DNA of 42,820 nt from Anaerolineales bacterium (lineage in GTDB: Bacteria; Chloroflexota; Anaerolineae; Anaerolineales; UBA11858): the NCBI GenBank assembly GCA_028278545.1, contig JANQED010000188.1, forward strand, positions 1-42,820, read 5' to 3'. This document shows positions 33,774 through 41,343 of the stretch, one piece after another. Positions within the stretch are counted from its first letter, which is position 1, and each line of letters begins with the position of its first letter. The notes below the pieces were generated by a model. It worked only from the letters and a program-made list of their open reading frames with translations, was not told the DNA's origin and made no database searches. The position numbers were made by a program, and so were the translations under genes.

Positions 33774-34268
33774 GTGCGCATAGATAACCTGCGAGTACTC
33801 TACGACTATAACTATTGGGCTCGTGATCAGATATTAGAAGCTGTCAAAGGCTTGAATCATGATCAGCTTCATTCCCCATCGACCATGAGTTTCGGAAGCT
33901 TGTTCGGTACACTAAGGCATATCTTGAATGCCGAATGGGTTTGGCGTTTGCGCACTCAAGAGGGGCGATCTCCGCGGGCAATGGAACTTGAAGAGCATGT
34001 TGATACTCTGGGTGCGTTGCACCAGGCTTGGCTGTATGAAGAAAAACAAATGTATGCGTTTCTTGCTGAGCTTGCGGATGATGGTTTGGATAAGATAATC
34101 CATTATCAAAATATGAGTGGTCATCCGCTTGAGAGTACGCTGTGGCATATATTGGTTCACGTGGTCAACCATGGCACCCAGCATCGAGCCGAGGTGGCTC
34201 TAAGGCTTGCAGAGCTTGGCTGCTTGCCGGGAAATATTGATCTGATTATCTTTCTTAGACAGAGGTAG
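33774..34268 (+). CDS. DinB-fold protein
   Basis: 164 residues starting at GTG 33774. It is close in pattern to the gene at 31127: YDYNYWARDQILEAV near 10, FGTLRHILNAEWVWRLR near 45, and LVHVVNHGTQHRAEVALRL near 128, with the metal-binding His set H...HxxxH. YxxxNYWAxxxIL is a typical DinB start. Function unknown. It begins 17 bases after the DoxX-like gene and ends 16 bases before the RpiB-family gene. Confidence 0.85.
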   Translation: MRIDNLRVLYDYNYWARDQILEAVKGLNHDQLHSPSTMSFGSLFGTLRHILNAEWVWRLRTQEGRSPRAMELEEHVDTLGALHQAWLYEEKQMYAFLAELADDGLDKIIHYQNMSGHPLESTLWHILVHVVNHGTQHRAEVALRLAELGCLPGNIDLIIFLRQR

Positions 34269-34284
34269 CTAGCTGGAGCATGAC

Positions 34285-34746
34285 ATGAAAATAGCCGTTG
34301 GCAGTGATATGAAGACCCATCTCACCGATGCCGTCCTCGCCGATCTCGAAAAACGGGGTTTTGAAGTCGATCTTTATGGTGCATTGGTAGCCGAGCCCGC
34401 TCCCTGGTCTCGGGTGGCGGTTGAAGCCGCCGAAGGGGTTTCCCTGGGAAAGTATGAGCAGGCGATTTTATTCTGTTGGACGGGGACTGGCATCAGTATG
34501 GCGGCCAACAAGGTGCGTGGGATTCGCTGTGCTTTGTGCGGAGATGCTGAGACAGCTCGTGGTGCGCGCCTATGGAATGATGCCAATATTCTGGCGATGA
34601 GCATTCGGGCGACCTCTGAGTGGCTTGCCAGTGAGATACTGGATGCCTGGTTCCGAACATCCCCCAGCGAAGATCGCGAAGATGTGGCCTGTATTGAATA
34701 TCTCCATAAAGTCGAGGAGAAGTACTTGCTGCCTCCAAAGCCGTAG
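34285..34746 (+). CDS. RpiB/LacAB-family sugar-phosphate isomerase homologue with altered active site
   Basis: 153 residues. The fold signature is clear: MKIAVGSDMKTHLTDAVLAD at the start and LFCWTGTGISMAANKVRGIR near 62-81, where RpiB has CGTGxGxSIAANK. The Cys of that motif is present (C64). The conserved SDHAG His is replaced (SDMKT), and the later H-N-D of AREHND is W-N-D (RLWNDANILAM near 95). Both histidines are normally needed for phosphate binding and ring opening, so ribose-5-phosphate isomerase activity is doubtful. GGAG lies six bases before the ATG. Ends with TAG. Confidence 0.82.
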   Translation: MKIAVGSDMKTHLTDAVLADLEKRGFEVDLYGALVAEPAPWSRVAVEAAEGVSLGKYEQAILFCWTGTGISMAANKVRGIRCALCGDAETARGARLWNDANILAMSIRATSEWLASEILDAWFRTSPSEDREDVACIEYLHKVEEKYLLPPKP

Positions 34747-34782
34747 AAAATGACGTTCTATGGGGAGTGAGCGACGAAGATC

Positions 34783-35463
34783 ATGCCTATAATCAGGGTC
34801 AACAACGTAAATTTGTACTATGAGATCGCCGGTGAGGGCCAGCCACTCTTACTGCTTCATGGCCTTGGTTCCAGTTCGCGCGATTGGGAACTGCAGGTAC
34901 CTGTCTTTGCAGAACGCTATAAAGTCATCACTTTCGATGCCCGCGGACACGGTCGCTCTGACAAGCCGCGCGGGCCATATAGCGTCCCTGGCTTTGCAAG
35001 TGATGTCGCTGGTTTGATGCGAGAAATGGATATCGTCCCGGTGCATATTGTGGGCATCTCGATGGGGGGTATGATCGCTTTTCAATTGGCAGTGGATTTT
35101 CCCGAGATGATCAGGAGCATGGTGATCGCCAATGCCACACCCGAGTTGGTCGTACGTTCGCTCAAGGAGCGTCTGGTTGTTCTGCAGCGTGAGTTCATTG
35201 TGCGCTTGATCGGTATGCGCAAGATGGGCGAAGTCCTGGGGGATCGTCTCTTCCCCAAAGCTGAGCATGATGATATCCGCAGAGTTTTCGTCGAGCGTTG
35301 GGCCGAAAATGACCGGCGCGCTTATCTGGCCTCCCTGCGTGCTTTGGTGGGGTGGAGCGTGATGGCGCGTATCGAGGAGATCGACACCCCCGCGTTGGTG
35401 ATTGCTGCCGATCAGGATTACACCTGGATGGTGGACAAGGAAGCTTTTGTTGCCAAAATGTAG
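34783..35463 (+). CDS. Alpha/beta hydrolase, cut short by an in-frame amber codon
   Basis: 226 residues before TAG 35461-35463. The fold signals are LLLLHGLGSSS (oxyanion HG, H26), FDARGHGRSDKP and the nucleophile elbow GISMGG with S93, plus the acid in LVIAADQDYTW (D210 or D212). The catalytic His is missing from this frame. The same frame continues after the TAG for 34 more codons with a perfect family ending. The protein as translated should therefore be inactive unless the codon is read through. Relatives are esterases or 3-oxoadipate-enol-lactonase-like hydrolases. Confidence 0.85.
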   Translation: MPIIRVNNVNLYYEIAGEGQPLLLLHGLGSSSRDWELQVPVFAERYKVITFDARGHGRSDKPRGPYSVPGFASDVAGLMREMDIVPVHIVGISMGGMIAFQLAVDFPEMIRSMVIANATPELVVRSLKERLVVLQREFIVRLIGMRKMGEVLGDRLFPKAEHDDIRRVFVERWAENDRRAYLASLRALVGWSVMARIEEIDTPALVIAADQDYTWMVDKEAFVAKM

Positions 35464-35568
35464 CGGGCTGAGTTGGTGGTCGTAGAAGATTCGCGTCACG
35501 CCACCCCCGCAGAGCGTCCCGAGGAGTTCAACCGGGCTGTAATGAGCTTTTTGGCCGATCAAATTTGA
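35464..35568 (+). pseudogene. C-terminal remainder of the alpha/beta hydrolase, carrying the catalytic His
   Basis: In frame with the preceding hydrolase after TAG, this reads RAELVVVEDSRHATPAERPE, then EFNRAVMSFLADQI and TGA at 35566-35568. SRHATPAERPEEFN is the usual last catalytic block with the triad His (residue 239 if the TAG is read as one amino acid). One C-to-T change (CAG to TAG) would explain the break. The full protein would be 261 residues, the family norm. Confidence 0.8.
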
Positions 35569-35575
35569 TTCCCCC

Positions 35576-36916
35576 TCAATAAGAATAGCAGCTCCCTCCG
35601 ATAAACTCTCGCAGAACCGAATCTGCCGGCACGGGCGAATCGTCTTCCACCGGAGTAATTTCTGCCAAAACCCCATAAACGCGCTCGGCCCGGGTGAAAG
35701 CATCCTCGCGTAAGGGGTCATCCTCAAATTCTCTCGTCCACTCGGCGAAGTTATCGAGCAATCTGTGGCTGTACAATGGCAGTTCATAGGGCATCGCCGT
35801 GTTGATCAGATAATCCGCGGTGTTGATATAAGGGATGATATTGCGCATCTCACTGGCGCGCACATAATGCCAGTGCAGCAGCGTTCTGCGGGGGTCATAG
35901 GCGCGGTGGGCAGCATCCCGCAGCATGCGCCGGATCAGCCTGATATCCGTCCAGCGGATGTATTCGCCGCGGCGGTCTTTCATTTGCAGGAGAGGCTCCA
36001 GATAAAGCAGGAATTTCTGTTCTGGGGGGATGGCCTGGGTCATGTTGGGGAAAAGTCCATGCAGGCTGTCAATCAGAATGATCTCGTTCTCAGCAAGCCT
36101 CATGGGGGTGACCGCGTCCTGTCGCTGCCCTGTCTTGAAATCATAGAAAGGGATGATGACCTCTTCGCCCGCGATCAGCTTTTCAAGATGCTCGTTGATT
36201 AGAGAAAGGTCGAGAGCTTGAGGAGTCTCGTAATCGTAGTCGCCAAATTCATCTTTGGGGTGCAAATCGAGGCTGAAGAAGTAGTTATCCACATTCAAAG
36301 TGACCAGTTTTAGCCCATTCTTCTCTAGCCCCGAAGACAGTTTGATCGTCGTTGTGGTTTTCCCCGAAGAGGATGGCCCAGTGATAACCACTACTTTCAG
36401 TTCGTCACCCTGGTCGGCGATCTGCTGGGTGACATTCTCCACATCGAGTTTGTAGGCGCTTTCTGCCTCATTCACGATGGCTGGAAACTCTCCCAGGGCG
36501 ATCCGCTCGTTCAACTTTTCGATGGTGTTGAGCTTATGGTCAACGGCCCAATTCAGCACATACCAGATTTTGGCCCAGGGGATGTTTCCAGAAGGCCTGG
36601 AACGTCGGTCGGCATTCTCTGAACGGCGGCGGGCGCGCTCGTCGCGGTAAAGGATGTAGTGTTTAGCGACCCTAGCGTGCCCATTCTCGATGAGCACTTT
36701 TTCCACTAGGTCTTGTATCTCTTCGATGTGGGGGTGATGGCCCGGTGGGCAGTTTTCTTCTAAAAGCTGTACAACTTGTTTGCTGAGGTCTTCTGCGGTA
36801 GAACGATCGCGCCCACCCACTGACACCGCCGCGCGGTAAATGGCATTGGAAATGCGCTCAGGGGTGAAGGGGACGATCGCGCCGCTGCGTTTGACGACAT
36901 GAGTGATTTTGTTCAT
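35576..36916 (-). CDS. ATP-cone domain fused to a uridine-kinase/phosphoribulokinase-like kinase
   Basis: 446 residues. Residues 1-95 are an ATP-cone: VVKRSGAIVPFTPERISNAI and VEKVLIENGHARVAKHYILY, with YRDERARRR at its end. After a linker, the kinase domain has the P-loop ITGPSSSGKTTTT (G180-T188), LVTLNVDNYFF, DYETPQALDL near 238, IPFYDFKTGQR and IILIDSLHGLF. These match uridine kinase, which phosphorylates uridine or cytidine. The ATP-cone, known from ribonucleotide reductase and NrdR, suggests allosteric control by nucleotides. The stop is eight bases from the opposing hydrolase remnant with no hairpin between. TAAAAT at 36946-36941 may be a -10. Confidence 0.9.
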   Translation of the reverse strand: MNKITHVVKRSGAIVPFTPERISNAIYRAAVSVGGRDRSTAEDLSKQVVQLLEENCPPGHHPHIEEIQDLVEKVLIENGHARVAKHYILYRDERARRRSENADRRSRPSGNIPWAKIWYVLNWAVDHKLNTIEKLNERIALGEFPAIVNEAESAYKLDVENVTQQIADQGDELKVVVITGPSSSGKTTTTIKLSSGLEKNGLKLVTLNVDNYFFSLDLHPKDEFGDYDYETPQALDLSLINEHLEKLIAGEEVIIPFYDFKTGQRQDAVTPMRLAENEIILIDSLHGLFPNMTQAIPPEQKFLLYLEPLLQMKDRRGEYIRWTDIRLIRRMLRDAAHRAYDPRRTLLHWHYVRASEMRNIIPYINTADYLINTAMPYELPLYSHRLLDNFAEWTREFEDDPLREDAFTRAERVYGVLAEITPVEDDSPVPADSVLREFIGGSCYSY

Positions 36917-36950
36917 AATGTATCCTCACTTAGGACACAAATTTTACCTT

Positions 36951-36985
36951 AAAATCGAAAGCGGTTCCCTTGCAGGAACCGCTTT
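36951..36985 (-). terminator. Rho-independent terminator of the liv operon
   Basis: On the minus strand AAAGCGGTTCC (36985-36975) pairs perfectly with GGAACCGCTTT (36968-36958) around a 6-base loop, followed by CGATTTT. It starts about 20 bases after the livM stop. Confidence 0.85.
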
Positions 36986-37004
36986 TAGCGATATCGCGGA
37001 TTAT

Positions 37005-38093
37005 CTAGACGCTTTCCCTTTTCCCAGTGAACCGGCTGATCAAATTAGACCAGCCCTGTTTGATCTGTAGCTGCCGAGATCGCCAGGTACCTACGATGCC
37101 ATAGGGCAAGAAGAGCACTAGCAGGATATACACCAACCCGATGATCACCTGAGATGCGCCGCCAAACCATTTCTCAAGCCAAAACGAGAGTAGCCTGAAC
37201 GTCGCCGCGCCGATCAGGGCGCCATCCAGGGTGCCGATACCCCCCATCAAGACCATCAATAGCGCAGCGATAGTGTAGTGTGAACTGGCGATCCCGGGGC
37301 GGATGATCGGGCTGAAGAGTCCGTGCATTGCCCCAGCGAGAGCGGCTGTGATTGCCGAGATTATCAAGGCTACTAGCTTAAAGTAGAAAGTGTTGAAGCC
37401 TAGCATGGTCGCCCGATCTTCATTCTCGCGGATTGCCACGCAGACATGACCGGTGGGCGAATCCACAAATCGCTTGTAAAAGAAGTACACCAAAAAGAGG
37501 ACAACCAACCCAAGGTAGTAGACGCGTAGGCGTTGACTGATGGGGTTTAGGAAATCCGGCGGGGTGACTCCTTGTAGCCCGATTTCGGCACCGGCATAAT
37601 CTGCCAGTTCTCGAGACTGGATCACGATATAGAAGACTTGCGCGAGCCCCAGGGTGACCAGTGCAAAAGTGATCCCTTTTACGCGCGGCAAAACAACGCT
37701 GAAGAGCAGCGCCATGATCACGCCGGCCACAAAGACCAAGCAGAGGATCGGCAGTATGCCCCAGCCAAAGCTTTTTAGCATAATGCCTGTCAGATAGGCG
37801 CCGACGCCGAAGAACATGGCGTGTCCGAAGGAGAGCAACCCTGTGATACCGAAGAGCAGGTCATAGCTCAAAGCGAAGATAGCAAGGATGAAGATCTCGA
37901 TAGCCAATCCCTGATAGAACTTAGATTGGCCGGGGTCGTTAGCCAGCACGCTACTGATGGGTTGTCCGTCAACGAGAGCCAACGCGAAAGGCAGCAACAG
38001 CAGGCAAAGGATTGTGATCAATACACCCCGATTGTTTTTGATGAATGCGCTGAAAGGGTTTTGCGTGGTGGGAGAAGGCAAAGACTTTTCCAT
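37005..38093 (-). CDS. livM: Branched-chain amino-acid/amide-type ABC transporter permease LivM
   Basis: 362 residues with about ten hydrophobic helices. LSYDLLFGITGLLSFGHAMF near 80 is the LivM core motif and VAIRENEDRATMLGFNTFYF near 218 is its coupling loop (EAA-like). GGIGTLDGALIGA near 290 matches the conserved late helix. It forms the membrane channel with LivH. GGAG lies six bases before the ATG, inside the end of livH; the livH stop is two bases before the livM start, so they are coupled. The operon ends here at the hairpin 36951-36985. Confidence 0.94.
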   Translation of the reverse strand: MEKSLPSPTTQNPFSAFIKNNRGVLITILCLLLLPFALALVDGQPISSVLANDPGQSKFYQGLAIEIFILAIFALSYDLLFGITGLLSFGHAMFFGVGAYLTGIMLKSFGWGILPILCLVFVAGVIMALLFSVVLPRVKGITFALVTLGLAQVFYIVIQSRELADYAGAEIGLQGVTPPDFLNPISQRLRVYYLGLVVLFLVYFFYKRFVDSPTGHVCVAIRENEDRATMLGFNTFYFKLVALIISAITAALAGAMHGLFSPIIRPGIASSHYTIAALLMVLMGGIGTLDGALIGAATFRLLSFWLEKWFGGASQVIIGLVYILLVLFLPYGIVGTWRSRQLQIKQGWSNLISRFTGKRESV

Positions 38094-38095
38094 GT

Positions 38096-39700
38096 TTACT
38101 CCTTCCTACCAAACAGGCCTTGCGGCATGACGAGCAAGATGATCACCATCAGCAGTACGGTCATCGCTGGAACTAACGGCGGGGTAGGCTTGAAAGGCTC
38201 CTCCATGAAAGGGATGTTGATACCGATTTGACCGTACTTGATGATGAATTGCTGTAAAAGTCCGACGATCAACCCTCCAGCCGCTGCACCCGGGAAGCTG
38301 GTGAGACCGCCTATGGACAGGGCAACCAACATATTGATCAGCAGGCTGTCCCCCAGGGTGGTCGTCAGGCCCGTAGAGGGAGCGCCGATGACCCCGCCCA
38401 GGGCTGCCAGCCCGACCCCCAGGGCGAATACTGTCGTGAAGACCCTTTGTACGTTGATGCCCAGCGCCTCGACCATCTCGCTGTCTTGAACGCCGGCCCT
38501 GACGATCATCCCCAGGCGAGTGCGTTGGAGTAAGATCCACACCGCGATGAGCACGACAATGCCCAGAACAGGGATGAACAGTTCGTTGTAGGTGCGCACG
38601 CGCCCCCCAAGAACGCGAATGGTTGCGCACTTGTATTCCATCATGGCCGCAAAGCTCTCTGCCGGGCAACCATCACCCACTCCTGCAAAGATAGATGGCC
38701 TGTGCATGGTGAATTCGGGCGCCCCCCAGATTGTGCGTACGATTTCGATGATAATGGCGTTGACACCCAGAGTGAGCATCAAGACGTAGAAATGTGTTTC
38801 GTACAAACGCCGGATCATGGTTGTCTCGATCAAGATGCCCAATGCCGCGCCCGTCAGGACTGCGACCAATATCGCCAGTATGAACAGCCAGGTCGTATCG
38901 AGACTGAGCAGATAGTTTGAAATAGAAGTGTTGAAAAAGTGGACCAGCAGGCCAAGCGCTATCAGCGCCAGGCAATAGATCAGTGAGTTCCAGGGGAACG
39001 GCTCAGCCTCAGAAGCCCCGGCGGTGGCGGGTCGCCGATTGATGACAAAGCCAGCTACGGTGATCCCCGCCAGTATGCCGCCCAGGATGATGCCTCCCAG
39101 GCCAATAGCGGGGGATATCCCGACGAATTGCTCGGCTTCGGGCACTTCTAATATCCCCTGGCTGGCTGCAAAAGCAAAGTTGACCGGACTGATTTCGTAA
39201 GACCCTACATCCCAACTGGTGATCGGATATTTGGGGAGTGTAAACACCAAAACAACCAATGTCAGGATCAGTCCGAGCCAGGGCCATATGTGCGCCGACC
39301 TGGAGAGCCATTCTCTTTTGTCTAGCAATCGATCCCAGATTGGTACCAGCATGAACCCACCTGTCAGAAGGGCGATTGGCGTGAAAGCATCTACTGCCGT
39401 ATCGGGACGAACGGCCACGGTCCAACCGACGTACGCTCCGATCATGAAGAGGGCCCCGTGGGCCATGTTCAGCACGTTCATCAGGCCAAAAATGATCGAG
39501 AATCCCGAGGCCACGAGGAAGATGATCGAGCCGGTGGAAAAGCCCCGCAAGATGGTGATCACAACGTTCTTATAACGTTCGCCTCCCACAGCCTCCTGGT
39601 CCGTCAAACCTCGAATCGCCAGCACGAACACAATCAGCAATGCAATCAAAGTGATCCATAAATTGCGGTTCTTTCGGAAGGATCCTAACAAAGTGTTCAT
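38096..39700 (-). CDS. livH: Branched-chain amino-acid/amide-type ABC transporter permease LivH with a large insertion
   Basis: 534 residues from ATG 39700, chosen because AGAAGG lies six bases upstream; ATG 39706 directly abuts that site. Normal LivH has about 300 residues. The LivH core is split: GFSIIFGLMNVLNMAHGALF (about 66-85) and, after about 170 extra residues, LTGAALGILIETTMIRRLYE, FYVLMLTLGVNAIII and RAGVQDSEMVEALGINVQRV. The extra part (about 100-270) contains several more hydrophobic helices (TPIALLTGGFML, WPWLGLILTLVVLVF, GLGGIILGGILAGITV, YCLALIALGLLVHFF) and an exposed loop. A second insert with two Cys (about 342-365) follows. It is in operon order livG-livF-livH-livM. Confidence 0.9.
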   Translation of the reverse strand: MNTLLGSFRKNRNLWITLIALLIVFVLAIRGLTDQEAVGGERYKNVVITILRGFSTGSIIFLVASGFSIIFGLMNVLNMAHGALFMIGAYVGWTVAVRPDTAVDAFTPIALLTGGFMLVPIWDRLLDKREWLSRSAHIWPWLGLILTLVVLVFTLPKYPITSWDVGSYEISPVNFAFAASQGILEVPEAEQFVGISPAIGLGGIILGGILAGITVAGFVINRRPATAGASEAEPFPWNSLIYCLALIALGLLVHFFNTSISNYLLSLDTTWLFILAILVAVLTGAALGILIETTMIRRLYETHFYVLMLTLGVNAIIIEIVRTIWGAPEFTMHRPSIFAGVGDGCPAESFAAMMEYKCATIRVLGGRVRTYNELFIPVLGIVVLIAVWILLQRTRLGMIVRAGVQDSEMVEALGINVQRVFTTVFALGVGLAALGGVIGAPSTGLTTTLGDSLLINMLVALSIGGLTSFPGAAAGGLIVGLLQQFIIKYGQIGINIPFMEEPFKPTPPLVPAMTVLLMVIILLVMPQGLFGRKE

Positions 39701-39715
39701 ATACATCCTTCTCTT

Positions 39716-40426
39716 TCAGGCCGCCTCGAGATAGCGGTGGATTGTCTCGGGGTCATTCACCAGGTCTGCCATCACCCCGGATTTGACCGAATGACCTTCT
39801 TCGATAATGATGTAGTCCTGGGCCAATTGACTAGCAACGGTGAAGTTTTGCTCGACGAGTAAGACCGTGGTTTCCGCCGATAGCTGCCGAATGGCTTCCA
39901 TCATCTGTTCGATGATCACTGGGGCAAGGCCCTCGCTGGGTTCATCGATCAGCAGCAACTTATTCTCGGGTACCAACGCGCGAGCTACGGCCAGCATTTG
40001 CTGCTGACCGCCTGAGAGGTTCGTCCCCGGCAATTTGATCAGGCGTTTTAAGTCGGGGAACAACGAGAAGATGAAATCTTCTTTTTTCTCCAAATCCCCC
40101 TTCTGACGTTCGGCGATGCGCAGGTTTTCCAATACACTCAAATCTCGGAAGATGGCTCGATGCTCTGGGACGAAGCCAATCCCCATTGTGGCGATATCAT
40201 AACTTCGCAGGCCCTGGATCTGTTTGCCATCGAAGACCACCTGGCCTCTCGTGGGAGGTGTCAGCCCAAGGATGGATTTGAGGGTGGTGGTCTTGCCAGC
40301 ACCATTTCGTCCGAGCAGCGCAACGATGGTTCCCTTGGGAACTTCTACGCTTACGCCCTGGAGAATGTGGAACTGGCCGATGAAGGTGTGTATATCTTCG
40401 ACTTTCAGGAGGATATTGTTATCCAT
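39716..40426 (-). CDS. livF: Branched-chain amino-acid/amide-type ABC transporter ATPase LivF
   Basis: 236 residues, the normal LivF length. Walker A is LLGRNGAGKTTTL, the Q-loop region is GIGFVPEHRAIFRDLSV, the signature is LSGGQQQML, Walker B is LLLIDEPSEGLAP and the switch His is replaced by Gln in LLVEQNF, as is usual in LivF. It pairs with LivG to power the importer. AGGAGG overlaps the livG stop and is about six bases before the ATG, a strong coupled start. Confidence 0.95.
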   Translation of the reverse strand: MDNNILLKVEDIHTFIGQFHILQGVSVEVPKGTIVALLGRNGAGKTTTLKSILGLTPPTRGQVVFDGKQIQGLRSYDIATMGIGFVPEHRAIFRDLSVLENLRIAERQKGDLEKKEDFIFSLFPDLKRLIKLPGTNLSGGQQQMLAVARALVPENKLLLIDEPSEGLAPVIIEQMMEAIRQLSAETTVLLVEQNFTVASQLAQDYIIIEEGHSVKSGVMADLVNDPETIHRYLEAA

Positions 40427-40437
40427 GTTGTTTCCTC

Positions 40438-41322
40438 CTAATTCACTTTGAGGTCGGTGTATAGCTGGCCCAGATAAGCGCCCTGAACAACCTTGTTGGC
40501 TGCGATTTCGGCTGGCGTGCCTTCAGCCAAGACCTGACCCTGATGCATCACCGTGATGTAATCGGAAATACTCATCACGACGTTCATATTGTGCTCAACC
40601 AGCATCACAGTCTTGTTGCCGGTTTGTTGTACTTCGCGGATCAGGTTGATTAATTCTGGGACCTGTTCGGCAGCCATCCCGGCGGTTGGCTCATCGAGCA
40701 GCAAGACCTCGGGGTCCGCGGCCAGGATGATGCCAAGCTCAAGCTTACGCTGTCCACCATGGGACAAGGCGCGTGCGGGTAATAGGGCTTCTTTTTCCAG
40801 CATAACTTGATGGATCACTTCCCACGCTCGTTCCTCGAATGCTTTGAAGTATTTATGAGAGCGCATAAAGCGGAAATTCCCCCGGCCGAGGGCTTGGCAG
40901 GCCAGACGGATGTTTTCCAGGACGGTCAAGCTAGGGAAGATATTGGTGATCTGGAAAGATCGCCCAATCCCCAGGTGGGCCGTGCGGTGCAGGGGTAAAT
41001 GCGTGATGTCGCGTCCCTTATAGAATACCCGGCCCTGGCTGGGAGGTAGGTTGCCTGACAGCAAATTGAAGAAGGTGGTCTTTCCAGCGCCATTCGGCCC
41101 GATGATCGCGTGGATTGTGTTGGGCTGCACTTTGATGCTGACGTTGGCGACAGCAACCAATGCCCCAAACTCTTTACCTAAGCGTTTGGTCTCTACAATG
41201 TGGTTGTCTGTTTCAAATTCCAATTCTAAAAGCGGCGGAGCCGTCTCCTCTGATGTGGTCGATGAACGTGATAATGGCGTGATGGATAGTGCCGGGGCAC
41301 TCTTGATGAGACCCCGGCACAA
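40438..41322 (-). CDS. livG: Branched-chain amino-acid/amide-type ABC transporter ATPase LivG
   Basis: The ATPase domain starts near VETKRLGKEFGALVAVANVS. Walker A is GPNGAGKTT, then GIGRSFQITNIFPSLTVLEN, the signature LSHGGQRKLELG, Walker B VLLLDEPTAGM and LVEHNMNVV with the switch His. The start is uncertain. The longest frame begins at TTG 41322 with 294 residues, but its first ten codons lie inside a strong hairpin (41289-41320), and LivG proteins normally begin about 5-10 residues before the KEFGALVA block. No in-frame ATG exists downstream; a TTG in PLLELEFE is one candidate, with GAGGAG upstream. Confidence 0.93.
   Translation of the reverse strand: MCRGLIKSAPALSITPLSRSSTTSEETAPPLLELEFETDNHIVETKRLGKEFGALVAVANVSIKVQPNTIHAIIGPNGAGKTTFFNLLSGNLPPSQGRVFYKGRDITHLPLHRTAHLGIGRSFQITNIFPSLTVLENIRLACQALGRGNFRFMRSHKYFKAFEERAWEVIHQVMLEKEALLPARALSHGGQRKLELGIILAADPEVLLLDEPTAGMAAEQVPELINLIREVQQTGNKTVMLVEHNMNVVMSISDYITVMHQGQVLAEGTPAEIAANKVVQGAYLGQLYTDLKVN
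41289..41320 (-). promoter_or_regulatory. Stem-loop between the binding-protein gene and livG
   Basis: GTGCCGGGG (41289-41297) and CCCCGGCAC (41312-41320) pair perfectly around a 14-base loop, 24 bases after the binding-protein stop on the minus strand. No T-run follows. Hairpins at this position usually stabilise the binding-protein mRNA or partly stop transcription, so that the binding protein exceeds the transporter. Confidence 0.65.
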
Positions 41323-41343
41323 ATAGATATTGATGGATAGGAT

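Noticed and set aside
35461..35463. Genome-wide recoding of TAG as an amino acid.
   Set aside because: TAG ends several normal genes in the window (2754-2756, 9171-9173, the DinB gene at 34268, the RpiB-family gene at 34746, livF's neighbour livG), so it is an ordinary stop here.
34849..35787. 312-codon open frame on the minus strand opposite the hydrolase.
   Set aside because: It lies antisense to a clear hydrolase and into the kinase gene, and its peptide shows no family motif.
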